In this document: positions 1 to 9,512 of the stretch, piece after piece | How the letters are laid out: each line of letters opens with the position of its first letter | How positions within the stretch are numbered: the first letter of the stretch is position 1 | Assembly (NCBI RefSeq): GCF_003696215.1 | Contig: NZ_RFFG01000060.1 | Span: forward strand, 1 to 48,694 | Direction: 5' to 3' | From: Actinomadura harenae | GTDB taxonomy: Bacteria; Actinomycetota; Actinomycetes; Streptosporangiales; Streptosporangiaceae | DNA length: 48,694 nucleotides | Position numbers and translations under genes: made by a program | The notes under the pieces: model-generated | What the model was told of the DNA's origin: nothing | The model's database searches: none | What the model saw: only the letters and a program-made list of their open reading frames with translations

Positions 1-33
1 GTCTCCGAAAAGGCCGTCCGCCTTTTCGGAGAC
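1..33. terminator. Strong hairpin terminator at the window edge
   Basis: Perfect inverted repeat: 14-bp arms (1-14 and 20-33) around a 5-nt loop. The arms include an A-run and its complementary T-run, so the structure could terminate in either direction. It probably ends a gene lying left of the window and insulates the operon starting at 143. Confidence 0.75.
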
Positions 34-142
34 GTCGGCCCGAAGGGGAACGGCGACGATACCCGGCTGAAACCCGGGCTCCGGCAGAATCGAACCGAAT
101 GCGCCGAAGAATGCGAGGGGGAACAATGGAGGGCTCCGCTCG

Positions 143-1287
143 ATGAATGCCGCACCAACCGCTCTGGAGAGCGAACCGGAGACCCGGTCGCTGCGCACCG
201 CCGTGGCGTCCCGGAGGCGGCGCCGGCGGATCGTGATGACCGTCACCGTGGTCATGATCGTCGTGAGCGGCACCGGGTACTACACCGCGACGGCCGGGCA
301 CGGCGGCGGCAAGACCAAGACCCCGTCCTCCGTCACCACCGGCATGGCGACCGTGACCCGGGGGACCCTGACCGCACGCACCTCGGTCAGCGGAACCCTC
401 ACCTACGCGGGCAGCTACCAGGCCGTCAACCAGGCGCCCGGCGTCATCACCGGGCTGCCCAAGCTCGGCCAGGTCGTCCGCCAGGGCCAGGTGCTCTACC
501 GGGTCAACGGCAAGCCGGTCGTGTTCTTCAAGGGCCGCAAGACCCCCATGTACCGCGACCTGAAGCGGGACATGACCGGCCTGGACGTCCAGGAGCTCAA
601 CGCCGCCCTGGTCGCGTCCGGATACGACGTCGACGGCTCGATCTCCTCCGACTCCGACACGTACACGGCGGCGACCGTCGCCGCCGTCAAGAGGCTCCAG
701 TACGACCTCGACGTCAAGCAGACCGGCAAGCTCGGCAAGGGCGACGTGGTGTTCGTCGGCGCCGCCAAGATCAGGATCACCGGCCTCCAGGTCAAGCTGG
801 GCGGCCAGGCCCAGCCGGGCGCCGCGATCATCACCGGCAGCTCGACCCAGCGGCAGGTGAACGTCGACGTCGACGCGTCCCTGCAGGACAAGCTGAAGGA
901 GGGCCAGAAGGTCACGATCACGCTGCCCAACGGCTCGAGCGCCAAGGGCTCGGTGGCGTCGGTCGGCACCGTGGTCAAGAAGGCCCCCAGCGGCCGGTCC
1001 ACCGTCTCCGTCGCCATCACGCCCGGTGACTCCAAGGCCACCGGTGACCTCGACCAGGCCCCCGTCGGCGTGTCGATCACCACTGAGAGCGTCGACGGCG
1101 CGCTGATGGTCCCGGTCAACGCGCTGCTCGCGCTGCTCGGCGGCGGCTACGGCATCGAGGTGGTGGGCGCGGACGGCTCGCACCACCTGATGCCGGTGAC
1201 GCTCGGGCTGTTCGACGGCACGGCCGGGACGGTACAGATCACCGGCAAGGGCGTCGTGCCGGGCCAGAAGGTCGTGGTGCCGACCTC

Positions 1288-1291
<4 letters not shown>
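143..1291 (+). CDS. Efflux periplasmic-adaptor-like protein with peptidoglycan-binding domain
   Basis: 382 aa. A basic N-terminus (RRRRRR near residue 25) is followed by one hydrophobic segment at about 30-50, so it should be membrane-anchored with an extracytoplasmic body. Residues about 140-195 resemble a PG_binding_1 fold (DLKRDMTGLDVQELNAAL, then an AAVKRLQ helix). The flanks resemble the beta-barrel/lipoyl parts of HlyD/MacA-type adaptors. GGAGGG lies about 9 nt before the ATG. The stop overlaps the next gene by 4 bp (ATGA), so it is translationally coupled to the MacB-like ATPase and permease. By family knowledge such adaptors link an ABC permease to the cell envelope. The substrate cannot be told from sequence. 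Confidence 0.9.
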
Positions 1292-2324
<1,033 letters not shown>

Positions 2325-2328
<4 letters not shown>

Positions 2329-3527
2329 CCACCGCCGCCTTCCCCGCCGGACGGCTCCAGGCCGCCGACCTGATGCGGATCTCCAGCGTCGGCCTGCGCA
2401 CCCGGCGGCTGCGCGCCGCGCTGTCGGCTCTCGGCATCGCGATCGGCGTCGCCTCCATCGTGGCGGTGCTCGGGCTGTCCGCCTCGTCCCAGGCCGGGCT
2501 GCTCGCCCAGATCGACCGGCTCGGCACCAACATGCTGACCGTCGGCACCGGCAAGGACCTGTCCGGCGCCAACGCCGAGCTGCCGCTGACCGCGCCCGGC
2601 ATGATCTCCCGGATCGGCCCGGTGCAGCAGGTGCAGAGCACCGGCTCCGTCGACACCAAGGTGTACCGCAGCCCGCTCATCCCGGACGTCAACACCAACG
2701 CGCTCACCGTCCAGGCCACCAGCCTCCGGCTGCCGGAGATCGTCCGCACCGGTGTCCTGAAGGGCCGATTCCTCAACGCGGCCACCGCCAACGAGCCGAC
2801 CGCCGTGCTCGGCTACGTCGCCGCTCAGCGGCTCGGCATGGACCGGGTGTGGCTCGGCCAGCGGGTCTGGCTCGGCAAGCAGTGGTTCTACATCGTCGGG
2901 ATCCTCGGGCCCGCCGCGCTCGCGCCGGAGATCGACAGCTCGGTCCTGGTCGGCTACCCGGCGGCGATGCGGTTCCTCGGCTTCGACGGGCACCCGTCGA
3001 CGATCTACGTGCGCTCCGACACCGACCAGGTCAAGAACGTCCACTCGGTCCTGGCGGGGACCGCCAACCCGGAGAATCCCAGCCAGGTCACGGTGAGCAA
3101 CCCGTCGGACGCCCTGGTCGTGCGCGCCGCCGCGCAGTCCGCGCTGAACGGCCTGTTCCTCGGGCTCGGCGCCGTCGCGCTGCTCGTCGGCGGGGTCGGG
3201 GTCGCCAACACGATGATCATCTCGGTGCTGGAACGCCGTTCGGAGATCGGACTGCGGCGCGCGCTCGGGGCGACCCGCGGCCACATCCGCGTCCAGTTCC
3301 TGGCCGAGGCGATCCTGCTCGCGGGGCTGGGCGGCGCGGTCGGCGTCGCCGCCGGAGTGCTCGCCACCATGGCGTACGCCGCCACCAAGAACTGGGCGGT
3401 GGTCATCCCGCCCGAGGCGTGGGCGGGCGGCGTCGGGGCCGCGGTGGCGATCGGCGTCATCGCCGGGCTCGTCCCCGCGCTGCGCGCCGCCCGGATGCAG
3501 CCGACCGAGGCCCTGCGGACCGTCTGA
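2325..3527 (+). CDS. MacB/FtsX-type ABC transporter permease
   Basis: 400 aa, the usual length of actinobacterial MacB-like permeases. It has an N-terminal TM helix (about residues 31-52), a large extracytoplasmic MacB_PCD-like domain (about 55-270) and three C-terminal TM helices. Helix 2 contains LFLGLGAVALLVGGVGVANTM. It is followed by the typical FtsX-family stretch MIISVLERRSEIGLRRALGA and the C-terminal ALRAARMQPTEALR. The GTG start lies within a 4-bp overlap with the ATPase gene. With the two upstream genes it forms a complete adaptor-ATPase-permease exporter. The substrate is unknown; macrolide, peptide or lipoprotein roles are known for the family. Confidence 0.94.
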
Positions 3528-3548
3528 CCGTCGGAAGGGACGACGAAC

Positions 3549-4349
3549 ATGCCGATCAGCGAGATCAACGGAATCCGGCTCAGTCACGAGGTCCACGGGA
3601 CCGGGACGCCGGTGCTCCTGGTCGCCGGGACCGGCGCGCCGGGCCGGGTGTGGCGCACCCACCAGGTGCCCGCGCTGCTGCGCGCCGGCTTCCAGGTGAT
3701 CACCATGGACAACCGGGGCATCGCGCCCTCCGACGAGTGCGCCGGCGGGTTCACCCTGGACGACATGGCCGCCGACTGCGCGGGGCTCATCGAGCACCTC
3801 GGGGTCGGCCCGTGCGCCGTCGTCGGCTTCTCCCTGGGCGCCATCGTGACGCAGGAACTACTGATCGCCCGCCCGGACCTGGTGCGCGAGGCGGTCCTGA
3901 TCGCGACCCGGGGCCGGACCGACCCGCTCGGCGCCGCCGCGTCCCGCGCGGAGCTGGAGCTGTTCGACTCCGGGGTGAAGCTGCCGCCGTCCTACGAGGC
4001 GGTGACCGGCGTCATGCGCGGCTTCTCCCGGGCCACCCTGAACGACCCGCTGGCCGTCCGGGACTGGCTGGACGTCTTCGAGCTGTCACCGGTCAGCCTG
4101 ACAGCCAGCCGCGCCCAGCTCACCCTGGACGTCATCCCCGACCGGCTGCCGGACCTGGGCCGGGTGCGCGCCGACTGCCTGGTCATCGGCTTCTCCGACG
4201 ACCTGGTGGCGCCCCCGCATTTCGCCCGGGAGGTCGCCGACCACATCCCGTCCGCCACCTTCCTGGAGATCGCCGACTGCGGCCACTACGGGCACCTGGA
4301 GAACCCGGAGGCCGTGAACGCCGCCCTCATCGGCTTCCTCGGCACCTGA
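3549..4349 (+). CDS. Alpha/beta-fold hydrolase
   Basis: 266 aa, a normal single-domain alpha/beta hydrolase. The nucleophile elbow is GFSLG (Ser about residue 97), the oxyanion region is VAGTGAPGRVW, the acid is in GFSDDLVAPPHF and the catalytic His is in DCGHYGHLENP. A cap region sits between about 120 and 200. GGAAGGGACGAAC precedes the ATG. It begins 21 nt after the permease stop, so it may be the last gene of the export operon, perhaps modifying or detoxifying the same compound. Its substrate cannot be assigned. Confidence 0.92.
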   Translation: MPISEINGIRLSHEVHGTGTPVLLVAGTGAPGRVWRTHQVPALLRAGFQVITMDNRGIAPSDECAGGFTLDDMAADCAGLIEHLGVGPCAVVGFSLGAIVTQELLIARPDLVREAVLIATRGRTDPLGAAASRAELELFDSGVKLPPSYEAVTGVMRGFSRATLNDPLAVRDWLDVFELSPVSLTASRAQLTLDVIPDRLPDLGRVRADCLVIGFSDDLVAPPHFAREVADHIPSATFLEIADCGHYGHLENPEAVNAALIGFLGT

Positions 4350-4380
4350 CCGGCCCGCCCCCGGCGCCTCCGCGCATCAC

Positions 4381-4417
4381 CCGCCGCCGACCTGGGTAGA
4401 TCCCTGGTCAGCGGCGG
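4381..4417. terminator. Probable terminator after the export operon
   Basis: Imperfect inverted repeat: CCGCCGCCGACC (4381-4392) pairs with GGTCAGCGGCGG (4406-4417), with one mismatch and a 13-nt loop. It lies 31 nt after the hydrolase stop. There is no U-tract, as is common for actinobacterial terminators. Confidence 0.45.
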
Positions 4418-4440
4418 GGGACATGGGGGAGACGAACGAC

Positions 4441-4695
4441 ATGGCCAGGTGCGAGGTCTGCGGCAACGACTACGCGATGAGCTTCGAGGTGCACGCGCAG
4501 GGCGCGGTGCACGTCTTCGACTCGTTCGAGTGCGCGATCACCCGGATGGCGCCCATCTGCGAGCACTGCGGCTGCCGGGTCGTCGGGCACGGCGTCGCGG
4601 TGGACCGGAACATGTACTGCTCGGCGCACTGCGCGCGCGCCGCCCAGCCCGAACGCGGCGCCGAGGCCCGCGACAGCGTCCCCGTGGGCGTCTGA
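4441..4695 (+). CDS. Small Cys-rich metallothionein/zinc-ribbon-like protein
   Basis: 84 aa from the ATG at 4441, which has GGGGGAG about 9 nt upstream. An in-frame ATG at 4423 would add six residues. It holds several metal-binding pairs: CEVCGNDY near the N-terminus, CEHCGC in the middle and CSAHC near the end, plus a single Cys in FECAI. This pattern matches the small actinobacterial proteins often called prokaryotic metallothionein. It probably binds zinc. A role in metal storage, or as a structural zinc protein, is inference. It is monocistronic and its stop faces the CoA-transferase stop 17 nt away. Confidence 0.8.
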   Translation: MARCEVCGNDYAMSFEVHAQGAVHVFDSFECAITRMAPICEHCGCRVVGHGVAVDRNMYCSAHCARAAQPERGAEARDSVPVGV

Positions 4696-4712
4696 GCCCG
4701 GACACAGGGCTT

Positions 4713-5942
4713 CTAGACCGGGAAACCGAGGTCGCGGCCCTGTTCGCGCAGCTCGTCCCGCGCGGACGGGTGGGCGACGTTGTCGATGATCTGCCGGGCC
4801 TGGGTCGCGGCGTCGTTGCCCCAGACCGTGGCGGTGCCCTGTTCGCTGACGATGTAGCTGTGCTGGAACGAGGTCACCGGTCCGGCGAGCCGCGCGATGA
4901 CGGTGGAGACGTCCGCCCGGGGATGCCATGAGGGCAGGGCGATGACGGCGTGGCCGCCGGGGGAGTGCAGCGCGCCCACGACGAAGTCGGTCTGGCCGCC
5001 GAAACCCGAGTAGATCGCGCCGCGGACGCGGCTGGCGTTGGCCTGCGCGTACAGGTCGACCTGGAGCGCGGAGTTCACCGACATCATGCGGGGCCTGCGG
5101 GCGATCAGGGCGGGATCGTTGGTCTTCTCGGTGCGCAGCATCCGGATCCGGTCGTTGCGGTCGGCCCAGTCGTAGAGTTCCGGGCTGCCGAAGGCGAACG
5201 AGGCCGTGATGGGGGTCCCGGTGTCGAGCGCGCCCGCCTTCTCCAGCGCCAGGACGCCGTCGCTGAACATCTCCGACCAGATGCCGAGGCCCCGGCGGTC
5301 GAGGAGGGACGCGAGGACCGCGTCGGGGATCGCGCCGATGCCGAGCTGGAAGGTCGCGCGTTCGGGGACGAGCCGGGCGATCCGCTCGCCGATCCGCCGG
5401 GCGGTCTCGCCGGGCGGCCGGGGCGCGGGTGACGCGAGGGGCTCGTCGACCTCGATCGCGTAGTCGATCTCGTCGTCCGTGAGGACGGCGTCGCCGAAGG
5501 TGTAGGGCATGCGCGGGTTGAGCTGCGCGATGACCAGGCCGCCGCGGGCACGGACCGCCTCGATGGCGGCGGGGAGGATGTTGACCTCGATGCCGAGGGA
5601 GACGGTCCCGGACATCGGGGACGAGGTCTGCACGATGACCACGTCGGGCGGCAGCGCCCCCTTCAGCAGGTTGGGCACCAGGGACAGCCGCGAGGGGTAG
5701 TAGCGCAGGTTCGCGTGGTCGCGCATGCCGGAGCCGACGAAGGGCGTCTCCAGGATGACGCCCTCCCGGTCGGGAAGGTCGCCCTGGGCGTTGAGCATGA
5801 ACAGCCGGTACTCGCTCATCGCGGCGTCGGCGATCTCCAGGGCGCGTCGCGGGGCGGCGAAGTTGCCTCCGGCGACGACGCGGGGGCGTCCCGGCAGCCC
5901 GGCCAGGATCCGGGTGAGGTGCTGCTCCGAGATGACGCGCAT
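4713..5942 (-). CDS. Acetyl-CoA hydrolase/transferase (4-hydroxybutyrate CoA-transferase type)
   Basis: 409 aa from the ATG at 5942, which has GAAAGGG about 6-10 nt upstream; the open frame extends 22 codons further without a ribosome site. The N-terminal half is a Rossmann-like CoA-transferase domain (GNFAAPR, VVIVQTSSPM). The C-terminal AcetylCoA_hyd_C domain carries WSEMFSDGV with the expected catalytic glutamate, and GFGGQTDFV, the glycine-rich CoA-binding motif. The family moves CoA between acetyl-CoA and short acids, or hydrolyses acetyl-CoA, in the cytoplasm. Which acid is used cannot be told. No partner genes adjoin it. Confidence 0.93.
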   Translation of the reverse strand: MRVISEQHLTRILAGLPGRPRVVAGGNFAAPRRALEIADAAMSEYRLFMLNAQGDLPDREGVILETPFVGSGMRDHANLRYYPSRLSLVPNLLKGALPPDVVIVQTSSPMSGTVSLGIEVNILPAAIEAVRARGGLVIAQLNPRMPYTFGDAVLTDDEIDYAIEVDEPLASPAPRPPGETARRIGERIARLVPERATFQLGIGAIPDAVLASLLDRRGLGIWSEMFSDGVLALEKAGALDTGTPITASFAFGSPELYDWADRNDRIRMLRTEKTNDPALIARRPRMMSVNSALQVDLYAQANASRVRGAIYSGFGGQTDFVVGALHSPGGHAVIALPSWHPRADVSTVIARLAGPVTSFQHSYIVSEQGTATVWGNDAATQARQIIDNVAHPSARDELREQGRDLGFPV

Positions 5943-6062
5943 GAGAAAGCCCTTTCGTCTCCGGCCTCGTGCCCGGCCTGGTGCCCGACCTCGCGCCTGC
6001 AAGATCACGCCTGACCCATCATGGTGCCGGTGGCAGGGCGGGGTCGATGCGAGGGGTGGCGT

Positions 6063-8498
6063 TCAGTCGTGGTCCGGGACCGGTCTGCCCTGGCGGAGCG
6101 GTGCCTCCCAGCGGTCGCCGGGGCGGATGAGGACGGTCTCGTCGCCGAAGACGACGCGGATGGGCGAGGCGGCGCCGGGATGGAGCGCGACCTCGAGCCG
6201 GTTCTGGCGGCAGGTGAGGTCGACGCCCCAGTGGCCGCGGTAGCGCAGTCCCAGCCGCAGTTCGCCGATCGCCGGGGGCAGGCGCGGGTCCAGGTGGAGG
6301 ACGCCTCCGCGCGTGCTCATCCCGGCGTAGCGGCGCTGGACGAGGTCCACGGTCCCGGCCATGGCGCCCAGGTGGATCCCTTCGGCGGTGGTGCCGTGCC
6401 GGGGGTCCTCCATGTCGCAGCCGAGCGCCTCCAGGAAGACCCGCCACGCTTCCTCGCCGCCGCCGCCGTCGGTGGCGTCGGCGCCTGCCAGGACCCAGGC
6501 GTGCACGAGGGAGCTGAGGGTCGACCCGTGGCAGGTCCGGGGGAGGTAGTAGGCGGTCGTCCGCGCGGCCTGCTCCGGCCCGTGCTCGTAGCCGAGGCGC
6601 TGGAGGACGTCGTCGAGCTCGTCCGCCGACAGGACGTGGTAGAGCATCAGCACGTCGGCCTGCTTGGACGCCTTGTAGCGGTTGGGCGAGTCGCCCTCGG
6701 CCTCCAGGATCCGGTCGAGCCGGCGGATGTCGCCGTAGCGTTCGCGGTAGCCGCGCCAGTCGAGCTCCTCCAGGTCGCCGTATCCCTCGAACTGGCTGAT
6801 CACGCCGTCGTGGAACGGGACGTACATCCGCCGTCCGACGTCCTCGAACCGGGTGATCTCCTCGCGGGTCAGCGCGAGGCGCTCGCACAGCTCGGTGCGG
6901 CGGTCCTCGGGGATGAGGGCCAGCGCCTCCAGGGCCTTGCGCAGCACCCAGGCCGTGAGGACGTTGGTGTAGGCGTTGTCGTCCAGGCCCGGTTCCGCGC
7001 GGCCGGGGTAGGCGTCGTGGTACTCGTCGGGACCCATGACGCCGCGGATCCGGTACCGGTCGAGGGAGCGGTCGTAGCGGGCGAGGCCGGTGAAGTACCG
7101 TGCGACCTCCAGGATGATCTCGGCGCCGTACTCGGCGAGGAACTCCAGGTCGCCGGTCGTCTCGTGGAACCGCCAGACGTTCTGGGCGATCGTCAGCCCC
7201 ACGTGCCGCTGCAGGTGCGAGTGGTCGGGCAGCCAGCGTCCCGAGCGCGGGTTGAGGTGGACGAGCTGGGTCTCCTCGCGTCCGTCGGCCGCGCTCTGCC
7301 AGGGGTACATGGCGCCCCGGCCGCCCGCCGCGGCGGCGGCGCGCCGGGCCGCGGGCAGCCGCCGGTACCGGTACATCAGCAGGGCCTTGGCGATCTCGGG
7401 GAAGCGTGTGGTGAGGAAGGGGAGGATGAACTGCTCGTCCCAGAAGACGTGGCCGCGGTAGGCCTCGCCGTGCAGGCCGCGGGCGGGGACGCCGGCGTCC
7501 AGGTCGACGCTGTGCGGCGACGCCGTCTGGAGCAGGTGGAAGATGTGCAGGTTGAGGACGCGCTGCACGTCGGCGTGGTCGAGGCTGAGCCGGGCGCGCC
7601 GCCACAGGTGGGCCCAGGCGAGCTCGTGGCGTTCCAGCAGGGCGTCGAAGCCGCCCGCCCCGCGGGCGGCGGCGAGCGCCGCCTCGCCGGGCTCCTCGAT
7701 CGCGCGGTCCCGGGAGGTGAGGACGGCCGCGACCTTCTCGATCGTCACGGGTGCGCCCTGGGCGGCCTGGAGGGCGAGGTCCTGCGCCGTCCAGCCCGGT
7801 CCGGTGCGGTGGGTCCGTGCGGCGGGGGCGGAGGTCCGGGTGCGGGTCGCGATCGCGATGGTGATCCTCGACGCGACCGTCGTGGTCCTCAGCGCGGAGG
7901 TCTCGGGGTCGTCGGGCCGGGGCGGGGTGCCGCCGGTGAGGTGCTCGCCCGGCAGGTTCCGGTAGCGGTCGACGCCGGTGTTGGCGACGCGGCCGTCGAT
8001 CGCCGAGCGGATCTCCAGGGTGCCGCTCCAGTCCTCGGGCACGATCGTGGTCTCCAGGGCGGCCAGGTGCGGATCGTCCATGGACACGATGCGGCGCTGG
8101 GCGAGGCGGAAGGTGCGGCCCGCCTCGTCGCGGCAGCGCAGGAGCCGGGTGAGGACGCCGCGGCGCAGGTCGAGTTCCTGTTCGTAGGAGAGGAGCCGCC
8201 CCTCCTCGGAGGCGCGGTCGAGGTCGAACCACTCGCCTCCGGCGGCGCGGAACGTCAGCGGCAGCCAGTTCGGGACGTTGACCAGGTCGGCGTTGTCGGC
8301 GTGGTGCCCGGCGATCTCGGTGGACAGCCGGTCGTAGCAGCCCGCGATGTAGGTCCCCGGGTAGTGCACTCCGTCGGCGGACGCCTCGGGGGCGGCGCCC
8401 CGTGTGGCGAAGTGGCCGTTGCCGAGGGTACACAGGGCCTCGCGGAGGCCCTCGGAGGCGGGTTCGTAGCCGTCGTAGGCCAGGATCCACCGGTTCAT
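6063..8498 (-). CDS. Glycoside hydrolase family 65 protein (disaccharide phosphorylase/hydrolase)
   Basis: 811 aa from the ATG at 8498, preceded by GGGAAGGGAACC. It has the GH65 layout: N-terminal beta-sandwich (about 1-270), linker, (alpha/alpha)6 barrel (about 310-690) and a small C-terminal beta-sandwich. GVMGPDEYHDAYPG near residue 490 contains the general-acid glutamate. VFWDEQFILPFLTTRFPE and NRYKASKQADVLMLYH are conserved barrel stretches. Family members phosphorolyse trehalose, maltose, kojibiose or nigerose, and a few are hydrolases. The usual beta-phosphoglucomutase partner is not adjacent, so the substrate and even phosphorylase versus hydrolase remain open. Confidence 0.93.
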   Translation of the reverse strand: MNRWILAYDGYEPASEGLREALCTLGNGHFATRGAAPEASADGVHYPGTYIAGCYDRLSTEIAGHHADNADLVNVPNWLPLTFRAAGGEWFDLDRASEEGRLLSYEQELDLRRGVLTRLLRCRDEAGRTFRLAQRRIVSMDDPHLAALETTIVPEDWSGTLEIRSAIDGRVANTGVDRYRNLPGEHLTGGTPPRPDDPETSALRTTTVASRITIAIATRTRTSAPAARTHRTGPGWTAQDLALQAAQGAPVTIEKVAAVLTSRDRAIEEPGEAALAAARGAGGFDALLERHELAWAHLWRRARLSLDHADVQRVLNLHIFHLLQTASPHSVDLDAGVPARGLHGEAYRGHVFWDEQFILPFLTTRFPEIAKALLMYRYRRLPAARRAAAAAGGRGAMYPWQSAADGREETQLVHLNPRSGRWLPDHSHLQRHVGLTIAQNVWRFHETTGDLEFLAEYGAEIILEVARYFTGLARYDRSLDRYRIRGVMGPDEYHDAYPGRAEPGLDDNAYTNVLTAWVLRKALEALALIPEDRRTELCERLALTREEITRFEDVGRRMYVPFHDGVISQFEGYGDLEELDWRGYRERYGDIRRLDRILEAEGDSPNRYKASKQADVLMLYHVLSADELDDVLQRLGYEHGPEQAARTTAYYLPRTCHGSTLSSLVHAWVLAGADATDGGGGEEAWRVFLEALGCDMEDPRHGTTAEGIHLGAMAGTVDLVQRRYAGMSTRGGVLHLDPRLPPAIGELRLGLRYRGHWGVDLTCRQNRLEVALHPGAASPIRVVFGDETVLIRPGDRWEAPLRQGRPVPDHD

Positions 8499-8593
8499 GG
8501 TGGTTCCCTTCCCGCTTCCCTGGCGTCTCATCGTCCACGCTGGGCGTCCACTGGCGGGCCGTAGGCGACGTTTGACCGCTTTGGGGTGTTTCG

Positions 8594-8621
8594 GTCCCGG
8601 GACGGTGTGCCGTCCCGGGAC
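8594..8621. terminator. Perfect hairpin terminator after the NUDIX gene
   Basis: GTCCCGGGACGG (8594-8605), loop TGTG, CCGTCCCGGGAC (8610-8621): 12 perfect base pairs with a tetraloop. It lies 15 nt beyond the stop of the minus-strand NUDIX gene and separates it from the GH65 gene. Confidence 0.7.
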
Positions 8622-8636
8622 GGCATGCCTGGGACG

Positions 8637-9134
8637 TCAGGGGGCCGTGGCCTGGTCGGGGAGACCGGGGTCGCGGCCGTCCTCGAGGTAGAAGGCGCGG
8701 TGCCCGGCCATGCCGCGCAGGGCCGGGCCCATGCGGCGGGCGATGTGGGCGGGGGCCAGCTCGGCGACCTTCTCGGGGGCGGCCAGGGTGTGGTCGGACA
8801 GCTCGTCCGGCGGGAGCGTGATCGCGGCGAGCTCGGCGTCGGAGACGTGCCCGGCGAAGACGAAGATGTTGACGGCGTCCACGCCGTCGCGGGGCGGTCC
8901 CCAGTCGACGCAGACCAGGCCGGTGAGGCGGGGCGTGAACCCCAGCTCCTCGCGGCACTCGCGCTCGCAGGCGGCCAGCGGCGACTCGCCCTCCTCGATG
9001 ACGCCGCCGGGCAGGAACCAGCCCTCCTTGTAGGTGGGTTTCACCAGGACGATCCGGCCGAGGTCGTCGAGCAGGAGGGCCGCGGCGGCGCCACGGGTGC
9101 GGGGGAGTGAGGCGATGTAGGCGAGATCCGGCAT
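8637..9134 (-). CDS. NUDIX hydrolase
   Basis: 165 aa from the ATG at 9134. The NUDIX box GGVIEEGESPLAACERECRE continues into ELGF, with all catalytic glutamates present. LPRTRGAAAALLLDD and YKEGWFLPGG are typical of actinobacterial (d)NTP- or sugar-nucleotide-hydrolysing members. I chose this start because homologous sequence begins there and because TACGCT lies 6 nt before the ATG. That is the spacing of a -10 box for a leaderless transcript, and there is no Shine-Dalgarno sequence. The reading frame continues upstream to 9281 but looks non-coding. The substrate is unknown. Confidence 0.88.
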   Translation of the reverse strand: MPDLAYIASLPRTRGAAAALLLDDLGRIVLVKPTYKEGWFLPGGVIEEGESPLAACERECREELGFTPRLTGLVCVDWGPPRDGVDAVNIFVFAGHVSDAELAAITLPPDELSDHTLAAPEKVAELAPAHIARRMGPALRGMAGHRAFYLEDGRDPGLPDQATAP

Positions 9135-9413
9135 GGTCCGAGCGTAGACGGGCGCCTCCCGGTGGCGCCGTGGGGCGGTGGTCCCGGACATGCCGGGCGC
9201 CCCGTCCCGCCGTGGATCCGTTCGGAGCGTCACCGGGCCGCTGCCGAAAGGACCTTGACCGCGATCGACAACGCTTGACACGGGGTCGGTCAGGACCGTT
9301 CTCCGGGCTCCTGACCTCGGCGGGGGAGTGCAGGGAAGGAGAGTGAGGCCCTTTTAACACGCCGGTGACAAAGGAGACGCGGCCGCGAAACGGCCCCTGT
9401 TGAGGATCGAGTC

Positions 9414-9512
9414 ATGAACGGTGACCTGGAGGGTGCGCTCCGCGAGATCGTCGACCGCCTGAACCTTACTTTGTCAAGATCGTGGGCGGTGGTGATGTCC
9501 CATGGACGGTGA
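9414..9512 (+). other. Possible 32-codon leader ORF upstream of the hemD-like gene
   Basis: ATG at 9414 with GAGGATCGAG upstream; reads MNGDLEGALREIVDRL and ends in TGA at 9510-9512, overlapping the start of the next gene (9502) out of frame. It could be a leader peptide, or the start of a gene now truncated. CTTACTTTGTCAAG (9465-9478) lies inside it. The rest of 9135-9501 (367 nt) shows only a TTGACA (9271-9276) without a convincing -10. Confidence 0.3.

Noticed and set aside
6019..9360. Very long open frames opposite or in alternate frames to the GH65 and NUDIX genes
   Set aside because: Their Arg/Pro/Gly/Ala-rich translations lack any motif and are the usual by-product of strongly GC-biased codons. 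The GH65 and NUDIX frames carry the family motifs.
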